A DNA stretch of 7,190 bases, taken from positions 1 to 7,190 of the forward strand of contig MVQS01000163.1 in the NCBI GenBank assembly GCA_002067855.1, in the 5' to 3' direction. The stretch comes from Syntrophaceae bacterium PtaB.Bin038. Its GTDB lineage: Bacteria > Desulfobacterota > Syntrophia > Syntrophales > UBA2192. The position numbers were made by a program, and so were the translations under genes. The notes under the pieces are model-generated. The model was not told where the DNA came from. It searched no databases and saw only the letters and a program-made list of their open reading frames with translations. This document shows positions 1-5,397 of this stretch, one piece after another. The first letter of the stretch is position 1. Every line of letters begins with the position of its first letter.

Positions 1-1
1 A

Positions 2-102
2 GAAGGTGTGAAGGTGAGAGGGTAAGAAGGTTGGATTTGCCGGGTGCCATGCGAAACCTGTCCGCTTCTCCAACGCTCTCACCTTCATAGCCTCTTACCG
101 TC
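2..102. repeat. Inverted pair of 8-bp-period GA-octamer arrays (element 1)
   Basis: On the plus strand, 2-33 is four consecutive octamers all beginning GA (for example GAAGGTGA at 10-17), with a fifth, weaker GA unit at 34-41. On the minus strand, 102 down to 55 is six consecutive octamers, every one beginning GA, in perfect 8-bp phase (for example GAAGGTGA at 86-79 and GAGCGTTG at 78-71). A 13-nt centre (42-54) separates them. One unit is identical in both arms, giving a perfect 12-bp inverted repeat, 9-20 with 76-87, and a second 6-bp pairing, 30-35 with 69-74. The left array touches the window edge and may continue. The same layout recurs at 4118-4197 and 5845-5937. Function unknown. Confidence 0.7.
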
Positions 103-117
103 TGTGATTTGCTGCCT

Positions 118-132
118 ACGCTCCGGGAGCGT
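118..132. promoter_or_regulatory. 15-nt perfect palindrome upstream of the phosphodiesterase gene
   Basis: Arms 118-124 (ACGCTCC) and 126-132 (GGAGCGT) are perfect reverse complements around one central G, followed by an A-rich run at 134-138. It lies 26 bases before the TTG start. It could be an operator for a dimeric regulator or a small hairpin in the leader. It lacks a downstream T-run on either strand, so a terminator is unlikely. The regulator cannot be named from sequence. Confidence 0.4.
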
Positions 133-141
133 TAAAAACCC

Positions 142-150
142 GGGGAAAGG
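142..150 (+). promoter_or_regulatory. Ribosome binding site deciding the TTG start
   Basis: The purine run GGGGAAAGG ends 8 bases before the TTG at 159-161. It supports initiation at this TTG, which puts the catalytic HRG motif at residues 11-13, the usual distance from the N terminus in this family. No ATG lies between this site and the HRG codons in this frame. Confidence 0.6.
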
Positions 151-158
151 CTGTCGCG

Positions 159-842
159 TTGCACCGTAACGATACGCTCATCATCGCCCATCGGGGCGTT
201 ACTTCCCCGGCCCGCGAGAATACCCTGGAGGCCTTCCGGAAGGCGATCGAACTGGGTGCGGACATGATCGAATTCGACGTGAGACGCACGAAGGACCTTC
301 GCGTTGTCGTTCACCACGACCCGGGCATCTCGGGCGTCCCCCTCGACAGGATGACCCTGCGGCAGGCCCGCGACAGGGCCCGGTCCGCGGGGTTTCACCT
401 GCCTGAAATCGGGGAGGCGCTCGAGCTTGCGCGCGGGCGGATCGGCCTCGACATCGAGTTGAAGGAAGAGGGCTGCGAGCGGGAGATCGTCCGACTCGTT
501 GCCGGAATGCTCCGCATGGAGGATTTCATCGTGAGTTCCTTCAGCGCCGGGACCGTCGAAAGGGCAAAGCAATCCTGCGCCGGGGTCCGAACGGGCTTCA
601 TCTTCGACGACGCCGGCGCCCTGACGCGGGCGATCCTGCGGGGGGACACGGAGTGGCTGATCCCGGAGGAGACCCTGGCCCGGGGGAAACTCCTGGATCG
701 CATGAGGGAGGCGGGCAAGAAGATCGCCGTCTGGACCGTGAACGACGCGGACCGGATGAAACGGTTCCTCGATGATGACCGGATCGACGGGATCATCACG
801 GACCGAACCGATGCCGCCCTAGCCGCGCGGTCGGGTCGATAG
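159..842 (+). CDS. Glycerophosphodiester phosphodiesterase (GDPD family), TTG start
   Basis: This 227-residue protein should hydrolyse glycerophosphodiesters (deacylated phospholipids) to glycerol-3-phosphate and an alcohol. Visible family hallmarks, in order, are HRG at 11-13, EN at 20-21 followed by TLEAF, the metal-ligand pair E38 and D40 in MIEFDV, HD at 53-54, the central strand LDIELKE at 97-103, VWTVN at 191-195 and the closing DGIITDRTD at 210-218. This covers the complete GDPD TIM-barrel with nothing obviously missing; length fits short cytoplasmic UgpQ-like members. There is no signal peptide or membrane segment, so a cytoplasmic role in glycerophosphodiester recycling is inferred. 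The start is TTG, supported by GGGGAAAGG eight bases upstream. It is the first of a co-directional run, 56 bases ahead of the baeRF-like gene. Exact substrate preference cannot be read from the sequence; a UgpQ symbol is not assigned because no ugp transport genes are nearby. Confidence 0.92.
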   Translation: MHRNDTLIIAHRGVTSPARENTLEAFRKAIELGADMIEFDVRRTKDLRVVVHHDPGISGVPLDRMTLRQARDRARSAGFHLPEIGEALELARGRIGLDIELKEEGCEREIVRLVAGMLRMEDFIVSSFSAGTVERAKQSCAGVRTGFIFDDAGALTRAILRGDTEWLIPEETLARGKLLDRMREAGKKIAVWTVNDADRMKRFLDDDRIDGIITDRTDAALAARSGR

Positions 843-898
843 AGCCCGGGCGATGCGGCAGTCAGCGGACATCCAATACACGGGTTGATGGAGGGTTT

Positions 899-2041
899 AT
901 GAACGAGCTTTCCAAAGACGAACTGAGGCTTCTCATCGAAAAGGGGAAGGCGCCGAGCTTGAGCATCTACATGCCCACGCACAGGGCCGGCGCGGAGGTT
1001 CAGCAGAACGCCATCCGGCTCAAGAACCTCCTCAAGGAAGCGGAAGAGCGGCTCGTCAGCGGCGGCCGCCGCGCGGTCGAGGCGGAGAAATTCCTCGAAC
1101 CCGTCCAGGCCCTCGTGAAGAGCAGCCCCTTCTGGCGCCAGCAGTCCATCGGCCTGTCCCTGTTCCTGTGCCCCGATTTTTTCCGATACTATCGGCTTCC
1201 CGTGGAGTTCCAGCCGTCGGTCGTCCTGGCCGAGCGCTTCAACGTAAAGCCCCTGCTGCCCCTGTTCAATACCGAAGGCCGCTTCTACGTGCTGGCCCTG
1301 AGCCAGAAGGACGTGCGCCTGCTCGTATGCGGGCGGTACGGCGTGAAGGAGACGCGGCCCGAAGGCCTGCCGAGGAACATCGACGAGGTGCTCAAGGTCG
1401 ACGCGGTAGGCAAGCGCCTGCGTTCCCGCTCCTCCTCGTCGGGGGGGACGGGGCCCCGTGGCTCGACGGCATGGACCGACGAGGTATACACGAAGGAACA
1501 TGTCCTCCGGTACCTCCAGCAGATCGACAAGACCCTCCGGTCGATCCTGAAGGACGAGCGCGACCCGCTGATCGTCGCCGGGGTCGAGTATGTCTTCTCC
1601 CTGTACCGGGAGGTCAACACCTACCCCTGCCTCGTGGAGACGGCGATCATCGGCAACCCGGACCAGGCAAGCGCAGAGGAGCTTCACGCCCAGGCCCTCC
1701 CCATCGTGGAGCCCCTGTTCCTCAAGGAACAGGAGGAGGCCCGGATCCGCTACCGGCAATCGCTCGGGACGGGCCTCGCCTCGAACAACCTCGAGGAGAT
1801 CGTGCCGGCCGCCCATCATGGACGGGTCGGGTATCTCTTCGTGGAGGTGGGCAAGGAGAAATGGGGAACCTTCGACCCCCGGACGGGGAAAGCCGTTCTT
1901 CACAACGGCGGAAAAAAAGGCGACGAGGACCTGATCGATTTCGCGGCGATCCAGACCCTGGGGGCGGGCGGGAAGGTCTATGCCGTCCCGCGCGGCGGGA
2001 TGCCCGACAGGGAGCCGGTGGCCGCCCTGTTCCGGTACTGA
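899..2041 (+). CDS. Bacterial eRF1-like (baeRF family) protein, possible ribosome-associated factor
   Basis: The 380-residue protein resembles the bacterial archaeo-eukaryotic release factor (baeRF) group as I remember it. Characteristic pieces are SLSIYMPTHRAG at 20-31, AIRLKNLLKEAEERL at 38-52, a flexible Ser/Gly-rich loop at about 174-190 containing GGTG (182-185), a long helix at about 195-220, PLIVAGVEYVFSLYREVNTYP at 223-243 (eRF1 domain-3-like), GTGLASNNLEEIVPAA at 290-305, WGTFDP at 322-327, GDEDLIDFAA at 341-350 and a GGKVYAVP segment ending in VAALFRY. In eRF1 the GGQ loop sits before a similar helix; here the Gly-Gly is followed by Thr. The family is proposed to act at the ribosome in peptide release or rescue, but this is not established, so the function is inferred. 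ATG at 899 has a strong GGAGGG three bases upstream. No signal peptide or membrane segment. The exact baeRF subfamily (I favour family 3) is uncertain. Confidence 0.78.
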   Translation: MNELSKDELRLLIEKGKAPSLSIYMPTHRAGAEVQQNAIRLKNLLKEAEERLVSGGRRAVEAEKFLEPVQALVKSSPFWRQQSIGLSLFLCPDFFRYYRLPVEFQPSVVLAERFNVKPLLPLFNTEGRFYVLALSQKDVRLLVCGRYGVKETRPEGLPRNIDEVLKVDAVGKRLRSRSSSSGGTGPRGSTAWTDEVYTKEHVLRYLQQIDKTLRSILKDERDPLIVAGVEYVFSLYREVNTYPCLVETAIIGNPDQASAEELHAQALPIVEPLFLKEQEEARIRYRQSLGTGLASNNLEEIVPAAHHGRVGYLFVEVGKEKWGTFDPRTGKAVLHNGGKKGDEDLIDFAAIQTLGAGGKVYAVPRGGMPDREPVAALFRY

Positions 2042-2063
2042 ACAGGGGCCAGGGTCCAGGAGA

Positions 2064-3545
2064 ATGGAAACGTCGGGAGAACGGGCTGGAGAGACCGGAG
2101 AGTGCACCTCCCCGGTCTCTCCCGGTTTGGATCCTCATCAACGCCGACTCGAGGCCGGCGGGCGAAATGGAGCGCAGACCATCGGCGAACACCGTCCCCC
2201 GGAGCTGACGCAGGGCAGCCTCTGGAAGAACATCTGGCACCTTTCGTGGCCCACTTTCTTCATCATGGTTTTCAACTTCCTCGTGGGCCTGGCCGACCTC
2301 TACGTGGCGGGCTTCATCGGGCCCGACATCCAGGCGGCCATCGGGTTCGTCACCCAGCTCTTCTTCATCGTCATCATCGTCGCCAACGCCATCGGCGTCG
2401 GGACGATTGCCATGGTGTCGCGGGCCGTCGGGGCGTCGAACCCGGGACGGGCCGTCGGGATCGCGAGGCAGTCGCTCCTGTTCGGAGCGGTCGTGGCCGT
2501 CGTCGTCACCGCCGCCACGGTCGTATACTGCCGACAGGTGGTGGCCCTGGCGGGCATGCCCGGCGAGATCCGCGCCGTCGCGGAGGACTTTCTGCGGATC
2601 TTCGCCCTCGCCCTGGGGCCCAATACCCTGCTCATCATCGCCAACTCCATCTTCCGCGCCGCGGGCGACGTGAAGAAGCCCATGCTCACGATGTTCTTTG
2701 TCAGCCTCGTCAACATCGCGGGCGACTTCGCCCTGGTCTTCGGGATACCGCCCTTCCCGGAGATGGGGTACCGGGGCATCGCGCTGGCCACGGCCTCGTC
2801 CCTTGCCGCGGGGATGCTCATCAGTCTGGCGCTGCTGGCGACGAAGCGGTGGCGGGGCGTCTTCACCGAACTCTGGCGCGTGGATTTCCCCACCATCGGC
2901 CGGATCGTCGACATCGGCTGGCCGTCGGTTTTTCTGCAGATCGCCTGGCAGGCCGGGAGCATCGTGCTCTACAACATCCTGTCGCGGATCGGGGAGGGAA
3001 CGGTCACGGCCCTTGCCGCCCTGACCAACGGGCTTCGGATCGAGGCCATCATCTTCCTGCCGGCCTTTGCCCTCAACATGGCCGCGTCCGTCCTCACCGG
3101 GCAGAACCTGGGGGCGGGCAACCCGAAGAGGGCCGAGACCCTCGCGTGGAAGACCGCCGGGGCGGGGATGGCCCTGCTCGGTTCGCTGGCCCTGCCCATC
3201 TTCGTCTGGGCCGAGGCGTTCGCATCGATCCTGGCGCGGACGCCGGAGGTCCTGGCCGAGACGGCACACTACCTGCGGATCAACATGGTCTCCGAGCCCT
3301 TTCTGGCCCTGGGGACCATCCTCTCCGGGGCGATCACGGGGGCCGGCGACACAAAGTCGACCATGTGGATCATCGTGGCCACCATGTGGGGGGTCCGGCT
3401 GCCGCTCGCCTACGGGCTGGCGATCACGCTGGACTGGGGTCCCACCGGGGTCTGGGTCGCCATGGTCGTCTCCATGATGTTCTACTCCCTGCTCATGGCC
3501 CTTCGTTTCCGGGGCGGACGCTGGAAGCACGTACGGATGGACTGA
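2064..3545 (+). CDS. MATE-family multidrug/cation exporter
   Basis: With the ATG at 2064 this is a 493-residue inner-membrane antiporter expected to export drugs or organic cations using a Na+ or H+ gradient. About twelve hydrophobic segments run from about residue 58 to 482. The two-fold MATE repeat is visible as FRAAGDVKKPM at 197-207 and the matching ITGAGDTKSTM at 424-434; VASxxTGQNLGAGNPKRA-like sequence lies at 341-357, and SRAVGASNPGRA at 119-130 is its partner in the first half. The first recognisable family residues are LTQGSLWKNIW at about 48-58, so the preceding 47 residues are hydrophilic, unmatched and include a hairpin (2088-2122). The start is therefore uncertain: ATG 2064 has AGGAGA directly abutting it, with AGGG eight to ten bases upstream, and the in-frame TTG at 2127 has no clear ribosome site. 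A further upstream in-frame ATG (1980) lies inside the preceding gene. The 22-base gap after that gene suggests co-transcription. Substrate is not predictable. Confidence 0.9.
   Translation: METSGERAGETGECTSPVSPGLDPHQRRLEAGGRNGAQTIGEHRPPELTQGSLWKNIWHLSWPTFFIMVFNFLVGLADLYVAGFIGPDIQAAIGFVTQLFFIVIIVANAIGVGTIAMVSRAVGASNPGRAVGIARQSLLFGAVVAVVVTAATVVYCRQVVALAGMPGEIRAVAEDFLRIFALALGPNTLLIIANSIFRAAGDVKKPMLTMFFVSLVNIAGDFALVFGIPPFPEMGYRGIALATASSLAAGMLISLALLATKRWRGVFTELWRVDFPTIGRIVDIGWPSVFLQIAWQAGSIVLYNILSRIGEGTVTALAALTNGLRIEAIIFLPAFALNMAASVLTGQNLGAGNPKRAETLAWKTAGAGMALLGSLALPIFVWAEAFASILARTPEVLAETAHYLRINMVSEPFLALGTILSGAITGAGDTKSTMWIIVATMWGVRLPLAYGLAITLDWGPTGVWVAMVVSMMFYSLLMALRFRGGRWKHVRMD
2088..2122 (+). 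other. 11-bp hairpin in the baeRF-MATE junction
   Basis: GGAGAGACCGG (2088-2098) and CCGGTCTCTCC (2112-2122) form a perfect 11-bp stem with a 13-nt loop, 47 bases after the baeRF stop and inside the poorly conserved N-terminal part of the MATE frame. There is no T-run, so it is not a classic terminator. It may tune expression between the two genes. From 2059 the plus strand also runs in octamers starting GG or GA, and GAGACCGG occurs in both arms, a weak echo of the octamer elements elsewhere in the window. Confidence 0.45.
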
Positions 3546-3551
3546 CGAGCA

Positions 3552-3568
3552 TTCCGGCTTCGCCGGAA
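3552..3568 (+). other. Short GC-rich hairpin downstream of the MATE gene
   Basis: TTCCGGC (3552-3558) and GCCGGAA (3562-3568) form a perfect 7-bp stem with a TTC loop, six bases after the MATE stop. The following bases are G-rich then TTGTGTT, not a T-run, so it is at best a weak terminator or an mRNA 3' end stabiliser. CTTCGCCGG from the right arm (3558-3566) recurs at 3598-3606, just ahead of the next gene's ribosome site. Confidence 0.4.
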
Positions 3569-3578
3569 GGGCCGGTTG

Positions 3579-3587
3579 TGTTAGAAT
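3579..3587 (+). promoter_or_regulatory. Candidate extended -10 promoter for the CoA-binding gene
   Basis: TGTTAGAAT combines the extended TGn with a -10 hexamer TAGAAT (5 of 6 to consensus). A start about seven bases downstream would give a short leader carrying GGGGGAGG before the ATG at 3617. The -35 region at the expected distance is poor, as is common with extended -10 promoters. Sequence-only prediction. Confidence 0.35.
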
Positions 3588-3616
3588 CGAGATCATGCTT
3601 CGCCGGGGGAGGTGAC

Positions 3617-4045
3617 ATGGAAACCCGAGACACGATCCGCGGCATCCTGGAGAAGACGCGGACCATTGCCGTCTACGGCATGTCGAAGCATGCGGGCAAG
3701 GCGTCGTACTGGGTGCCGGAATACCTCGCCGGGAAGGGATTCGACATCATCCCCGTGAACCCGAGCGCCGGGGTGATCCTGAACCGGAAATGCTACCCCG
3801 ACCTGAGATCGGTCCCGGACCGGATCGATGTCGTCCAGGTCTTCCGGCGCTCCGAGGAGGCCCTCGAGCCGGTCCGGGAGGCGGTGGCCCGCAGGAAGGA
3901 CAGGGGCGACGTGGACGTCGTCTGGCTCCAGCAGGGGATCCGGAACGAGGAGGCCCGCAGGCTCGCCGAAGAAAACGGCATCCTCTTCGTGCAGGACCGG
4001 TGCATGTACCGGGAGTGGAAGATGATCCATCTGGTGGACGGGTGA
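3617..4045 (+). CDS. CoA-binding domain protein (YccU-like)
   Basis: This 142-residue protein is a stand-alone CoA-binding Rossmann-fold domain of the CoA_binding_2 type, like the succinyl-CoA-synthetase alpha N-terminal domain. Visible signatures are the first strand and nucleotide loop TIAVYGMSKHAGKASYWVPEYL at about 16-37 (as IAVYGMS then SYWVPEYL), GFDIIPVNPSAG at 41-52, the RIDVVQVFRRSEEALEPV block at about 68-86, VDVVWLQQGIRNEEA at about 98-112 and the C-terminal VQDRCMYREW at about 125-134. Family members have the same order, WLQxGxxN(E)EA then DRC, and about 140 residues, so the gene is full length. It is cytoplasmic with no membrane segment. The family binds CoA or acyl-CoA but its physiological role is poorly known. 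ATG 3617 has GGAGG four bases upstream. It lies 71 bases after the MATE gene, possibly with its own promoter. Confidence 0.9.
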   Translation: METRDTIRGILEKTRTIAVYGMSKHAGKASYWVPEYLAGKGFDIIPVNPSAGVILNRKCYPDLRSVPDRIDVVQVFRRSEEALEPVREAVARRKDRGDVDVVWLQQGIRNEEARRLAEENGILFVQDRCMYREWKMIHLVDG

Positions 4046-4117
4046 TGGGTGGGTGTCCGGTAACCAGCAGTCACAGTTCTTCATCGAGACGGAGAAACGC
4101 CGGTCATGCGCGCATAC

Positions 4118-4197
4118 GAACATCGGAAGAGCGGACAATACGGTATATGAATTGGATGTCCACTCCGCTCTTCTGCTCTTCCTAACCCCTTAACTTC
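4118..4197. repeat. Inverted pair of 8-bp-period GA-octamer arrays (element 2)
   Basis: On the plus strand 4118-4141 is three consecutive octamers starting GA (middle one GAAGAGCG at 4126-4133). On the minus strand 4197 down to 4158 is five consecutive octamers, four starting GA and one GG, including GAAGAGCG at 4173-4166. A 16-nt AT-rich centre (4142-4157) separates them. The shared unit yields a perfect 10-bp inverted repeat, 4126-4135 with 4164-4173. GCTCTTC occurs twice, at 4167-4173 and 4175-4181. It sits between the CoA-binding and SRAP genes and has the same organisation as the elements at 2-102 and 5845-5937. It could act as a terminator-like hairpin, but there is no strong T-run. Confidence 0.68.
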
Positions 4198-4267
4198 GCT
4201 ACCAAACGCAGTGAGCTGCAATCCGCCGGATGCCGGGTCATCCCCTTATTGCGCAGAGGAGGAAGAG

Positions 4268-4933
4268 ATGTGCGGGAGGTTCACGCTCGTCAGTCCCTTT
4301 GCCGCCGTCGCCGAGCGGTTCCGCGCATCGGCGCCGGGGGAACTTCGTCCCCGGTACAACATCGCGCCGGGACAGGACATCCTCTGCATTGTTGCGGACA
4401 GGGCAAGGCGCATCGAGCCCATGCGCTGGGGCCTGATCCCCTCCTGGGCGAAGGACCCCGCCATCGGCAACCGCCTCATCAACGCCCGCGCCGAAACCCT
4501 GGCGGAGAAGCCCAGCTTTCGCCGCGCCTTCGCGAGGCGGCGCTGCCTCGTCGCGGCCGACGGGTTTTACGAGTGGCGCCCGGCGGGGAAGCGGAAGGTT
4601 CCCGTCTATATCTTTCTCAAGTCGAGAAACCCTTTCGGGTTTGCGGGCCTATACGAGACGTGGCGTGCGCCCGACAGGCGTGAGGTGCGCACGTGCACGA
4701 TCGTCACGACCGGGGCGAACGATCTGGTGCGCCCCATCCACGACCGCATGCCGGTCATCGTGGCCGAGGGCGACGAGGACCGATGGCTCGATCCCGACGA
4801 GGGAAGCCTTGAGCGGCTCCGGGCGATCCTGGCACCCTATCCCGCGGAGGAGATGGACGCCTACGACGTGACGACCGCCGTCAACAACCCCTCCCACGAC
4901 GCCCCGGACTGCCTCCTTCCCGCCCCACGGTGA
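4268..4933 (+). CDS. yedK: SRAP-domain abasic-site DNA-protein crosslink protein (YedK/HMCES family)
   Basis: The 221-residue protein belongs to the SOS-response-associated peptidase (SRAP) family. After removal of Met1 the exposed Cys2 forms a stable thiazolidine link with abasic sites in single-stranded DNA, shielding them during replication. All hallmarks are present: MCGRFTL at 1-7, PRYNIAPGQ at 28-36, MRWGLIPSWAKD at 52-63, LINARAET with Asn72 at 70-77, DGFYEW with Glu102 at 98-103, and IHDRMPVI with His158 at 157-164. The C-terminal VTTAVNNPSHD segment is also typical, and length matches the family. Start at 4268 is fixed by the required Met-Cys and by GAGGAGG five bases upstream. An in-frame upstream ATG-less extension adds nothing conserved. 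No LexA-type operator was recognised in the leader. It is a single gene, preceded by octamer element 2 and followed by a long gene-free stretch. The symbol is used by family, not proven orthology. Confidence 0.94.
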   Translation: MCGRFTLVSPFAAVAERFRASAPGELRPRYNIAPGQDILCIVADRARRIEPMRWGLIPSWAKDPAIGNRLINARAETLAEKPSFRRAFARRRCLVAADGFYEWRPAGKRKVPVYIFLKSRNPFGFAGLYETWRAPDRREVRTCTIVTTGANDLVRPIHDRMPVIVAEGDEDRWLDPDEGSLERLRAILAPYPAEEMDAYDVTTAVNNPSHDAPDCLLPAPR

Positions 4934-5120
4934 CCCTCGAGGGAGGGTTGTTCCGGGGTCGCAAAGGGGTTCTTCAATGCGTCCCTCAGGCCGCGACATT
5001 GATGTCGCAGGGTCGTGACGAAAGGGTCGCCCCCCCACGAAAAGGCCGTCTACAGGGCGAGCCGAGAGGGGATGCCCCGGCGTGGCAGGGGTTCTCCCCC
5101 GCCGGAGGGGGGAGATTGCG

Positions 5121-5151
5121 TCGCCTGCGTCCGGGGACCGCCCCGAGGCGA
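5121..5151 (+). terminator. Possible intrinsic terminator downstream of the SRAP gene
   Basis: TCGCCT (5121-5126) pairs with AGGCGA (5146-5151), and an inner CGGGG (5132-5136) pairs with CCCCG (5141-5145) around loop ACCG, leaving a 5-nt bulge on the left. The hairpin is followed by TTCTTG, a weak T-rich tail. It lies 188 bases after the SRAP stop, far for a terminator of that gene, so this is tentative. Confidence 0.33.
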
Positions 5152-5154
5152 TTC

Positions 5155-5182
5155 TTGAAAATCATTATGAATGTTGAATAGT
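5155..5182 (+). promoter_or_regulatory. Weak candidate promoter in the AT-rich patch
   Basis: TTGAAA (5155-5160, 4 of 6 to the -35 consensus) is followed after 16 bases by AATAGT (5177-5182, 4 of 6 to the -10 consensus). It points toward the truncated thioredoxin/TPR frame, which starts more than 200 bases further on. The main support is the local AT-richness in GC-rich DNA. Confidence 0.22.
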
Positions 5183-5397
5183 TAAAGAAAGATGACCGCT
5201 GTTGCCGGGATGGCAGAAGGTTTGCTTGAATAACAATAGATAATTTTTTCTCCTGCGGCGGCCCCGGCAGGACTTCGATTCTGCGGGGACATTCGCCAGG
5301 GTGTGAATCAGAACCAGGCTCGGGAAACGGAGAAGATATCGAGAGGAAGGCCGTTCCTGTTCGATGGAGAAACCGGGACCCCCGGGCCGAGGACACC

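Larger units (their letters stand above)
4934..5397. other. Gene-free stretch with small hairpins and an AT-rich patch
   Basis: No frame here carries a recognisable protein. Seen instead: a 10-bp palindrome CCCTCGAGGG (4934-4943) right after the SRAP stop; GCGACAT/ATGTCGC (4993-4999, 5002-5008) around TG; a TCTCCCCC/GGGGGAGA stem (5093-5100, 5108-5115) with a 7-nt loop; and a compound hairpin at 5121-5151. From about 5151 to 5250 base composition drops abruptly to AT-rich. The last 50 bases, read in frame with the next gene, contain VPVR at the distance expected upstream of VKWTPT in thioredoxin/TPR relatives, so decayed coding sequence may be present. Confidence 0.5.

Noticed and set aside
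2..102. CRISPR array or transposon end as explanation for the octamer blocks
   Set aside because: There are no 23-40 bp repeats with unique spacers, no flanking target duplication and no transposase nearby. The period is a constant 8 bp with opposed arms.
1980..2063. Upstream ATG for the MATE gene at 1980
   Set aside because: It would overlap the conserved C terminus of the baeRF gene by 62 bases, and the added residues match nothing.
395..2107. Long minus-strand open frame (570 codons) across the phosphodiesterase and baeRF genes
   Set aside because: It is antisense to two well-matched plus-strand genes, has no recognisable motif and is typical of spurious frames in GC-rich DNA.
1722..3596. 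Long minus-strand open frame (624 codons) opposite the MATE gene
   Set aside because: Translation is low-complexity, rich in Asp, Gly, Arg and Pro, with no domain. The opposite strand encodes a clear membrane transporter.
2102..4045. 647-codon plus-strand frame that reads into the CoA-binding gene
   Set aside because: Only the last 142 codons match a family. The earlier part is the MATE gene in the wrong frame, so the apparent fusion is a shadow.
4106..4115. 10-bp palindrome ATGCGCGCAT upstream of element 2
   Set aside because: A single short GC-type palindrome is expected by chance in this composition, and it is not placed against a recognisable promoter.
5302..5306. TGA at 5304-5306 in an alternative frame upstream of the thioredoxin remnant as a possible selenocysteine codon
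   Set aside because: Some thioredoxin-like relatives are selenoproteins, but the surrounding codons do not match the family and no convincing SECIS hairpin was seen.
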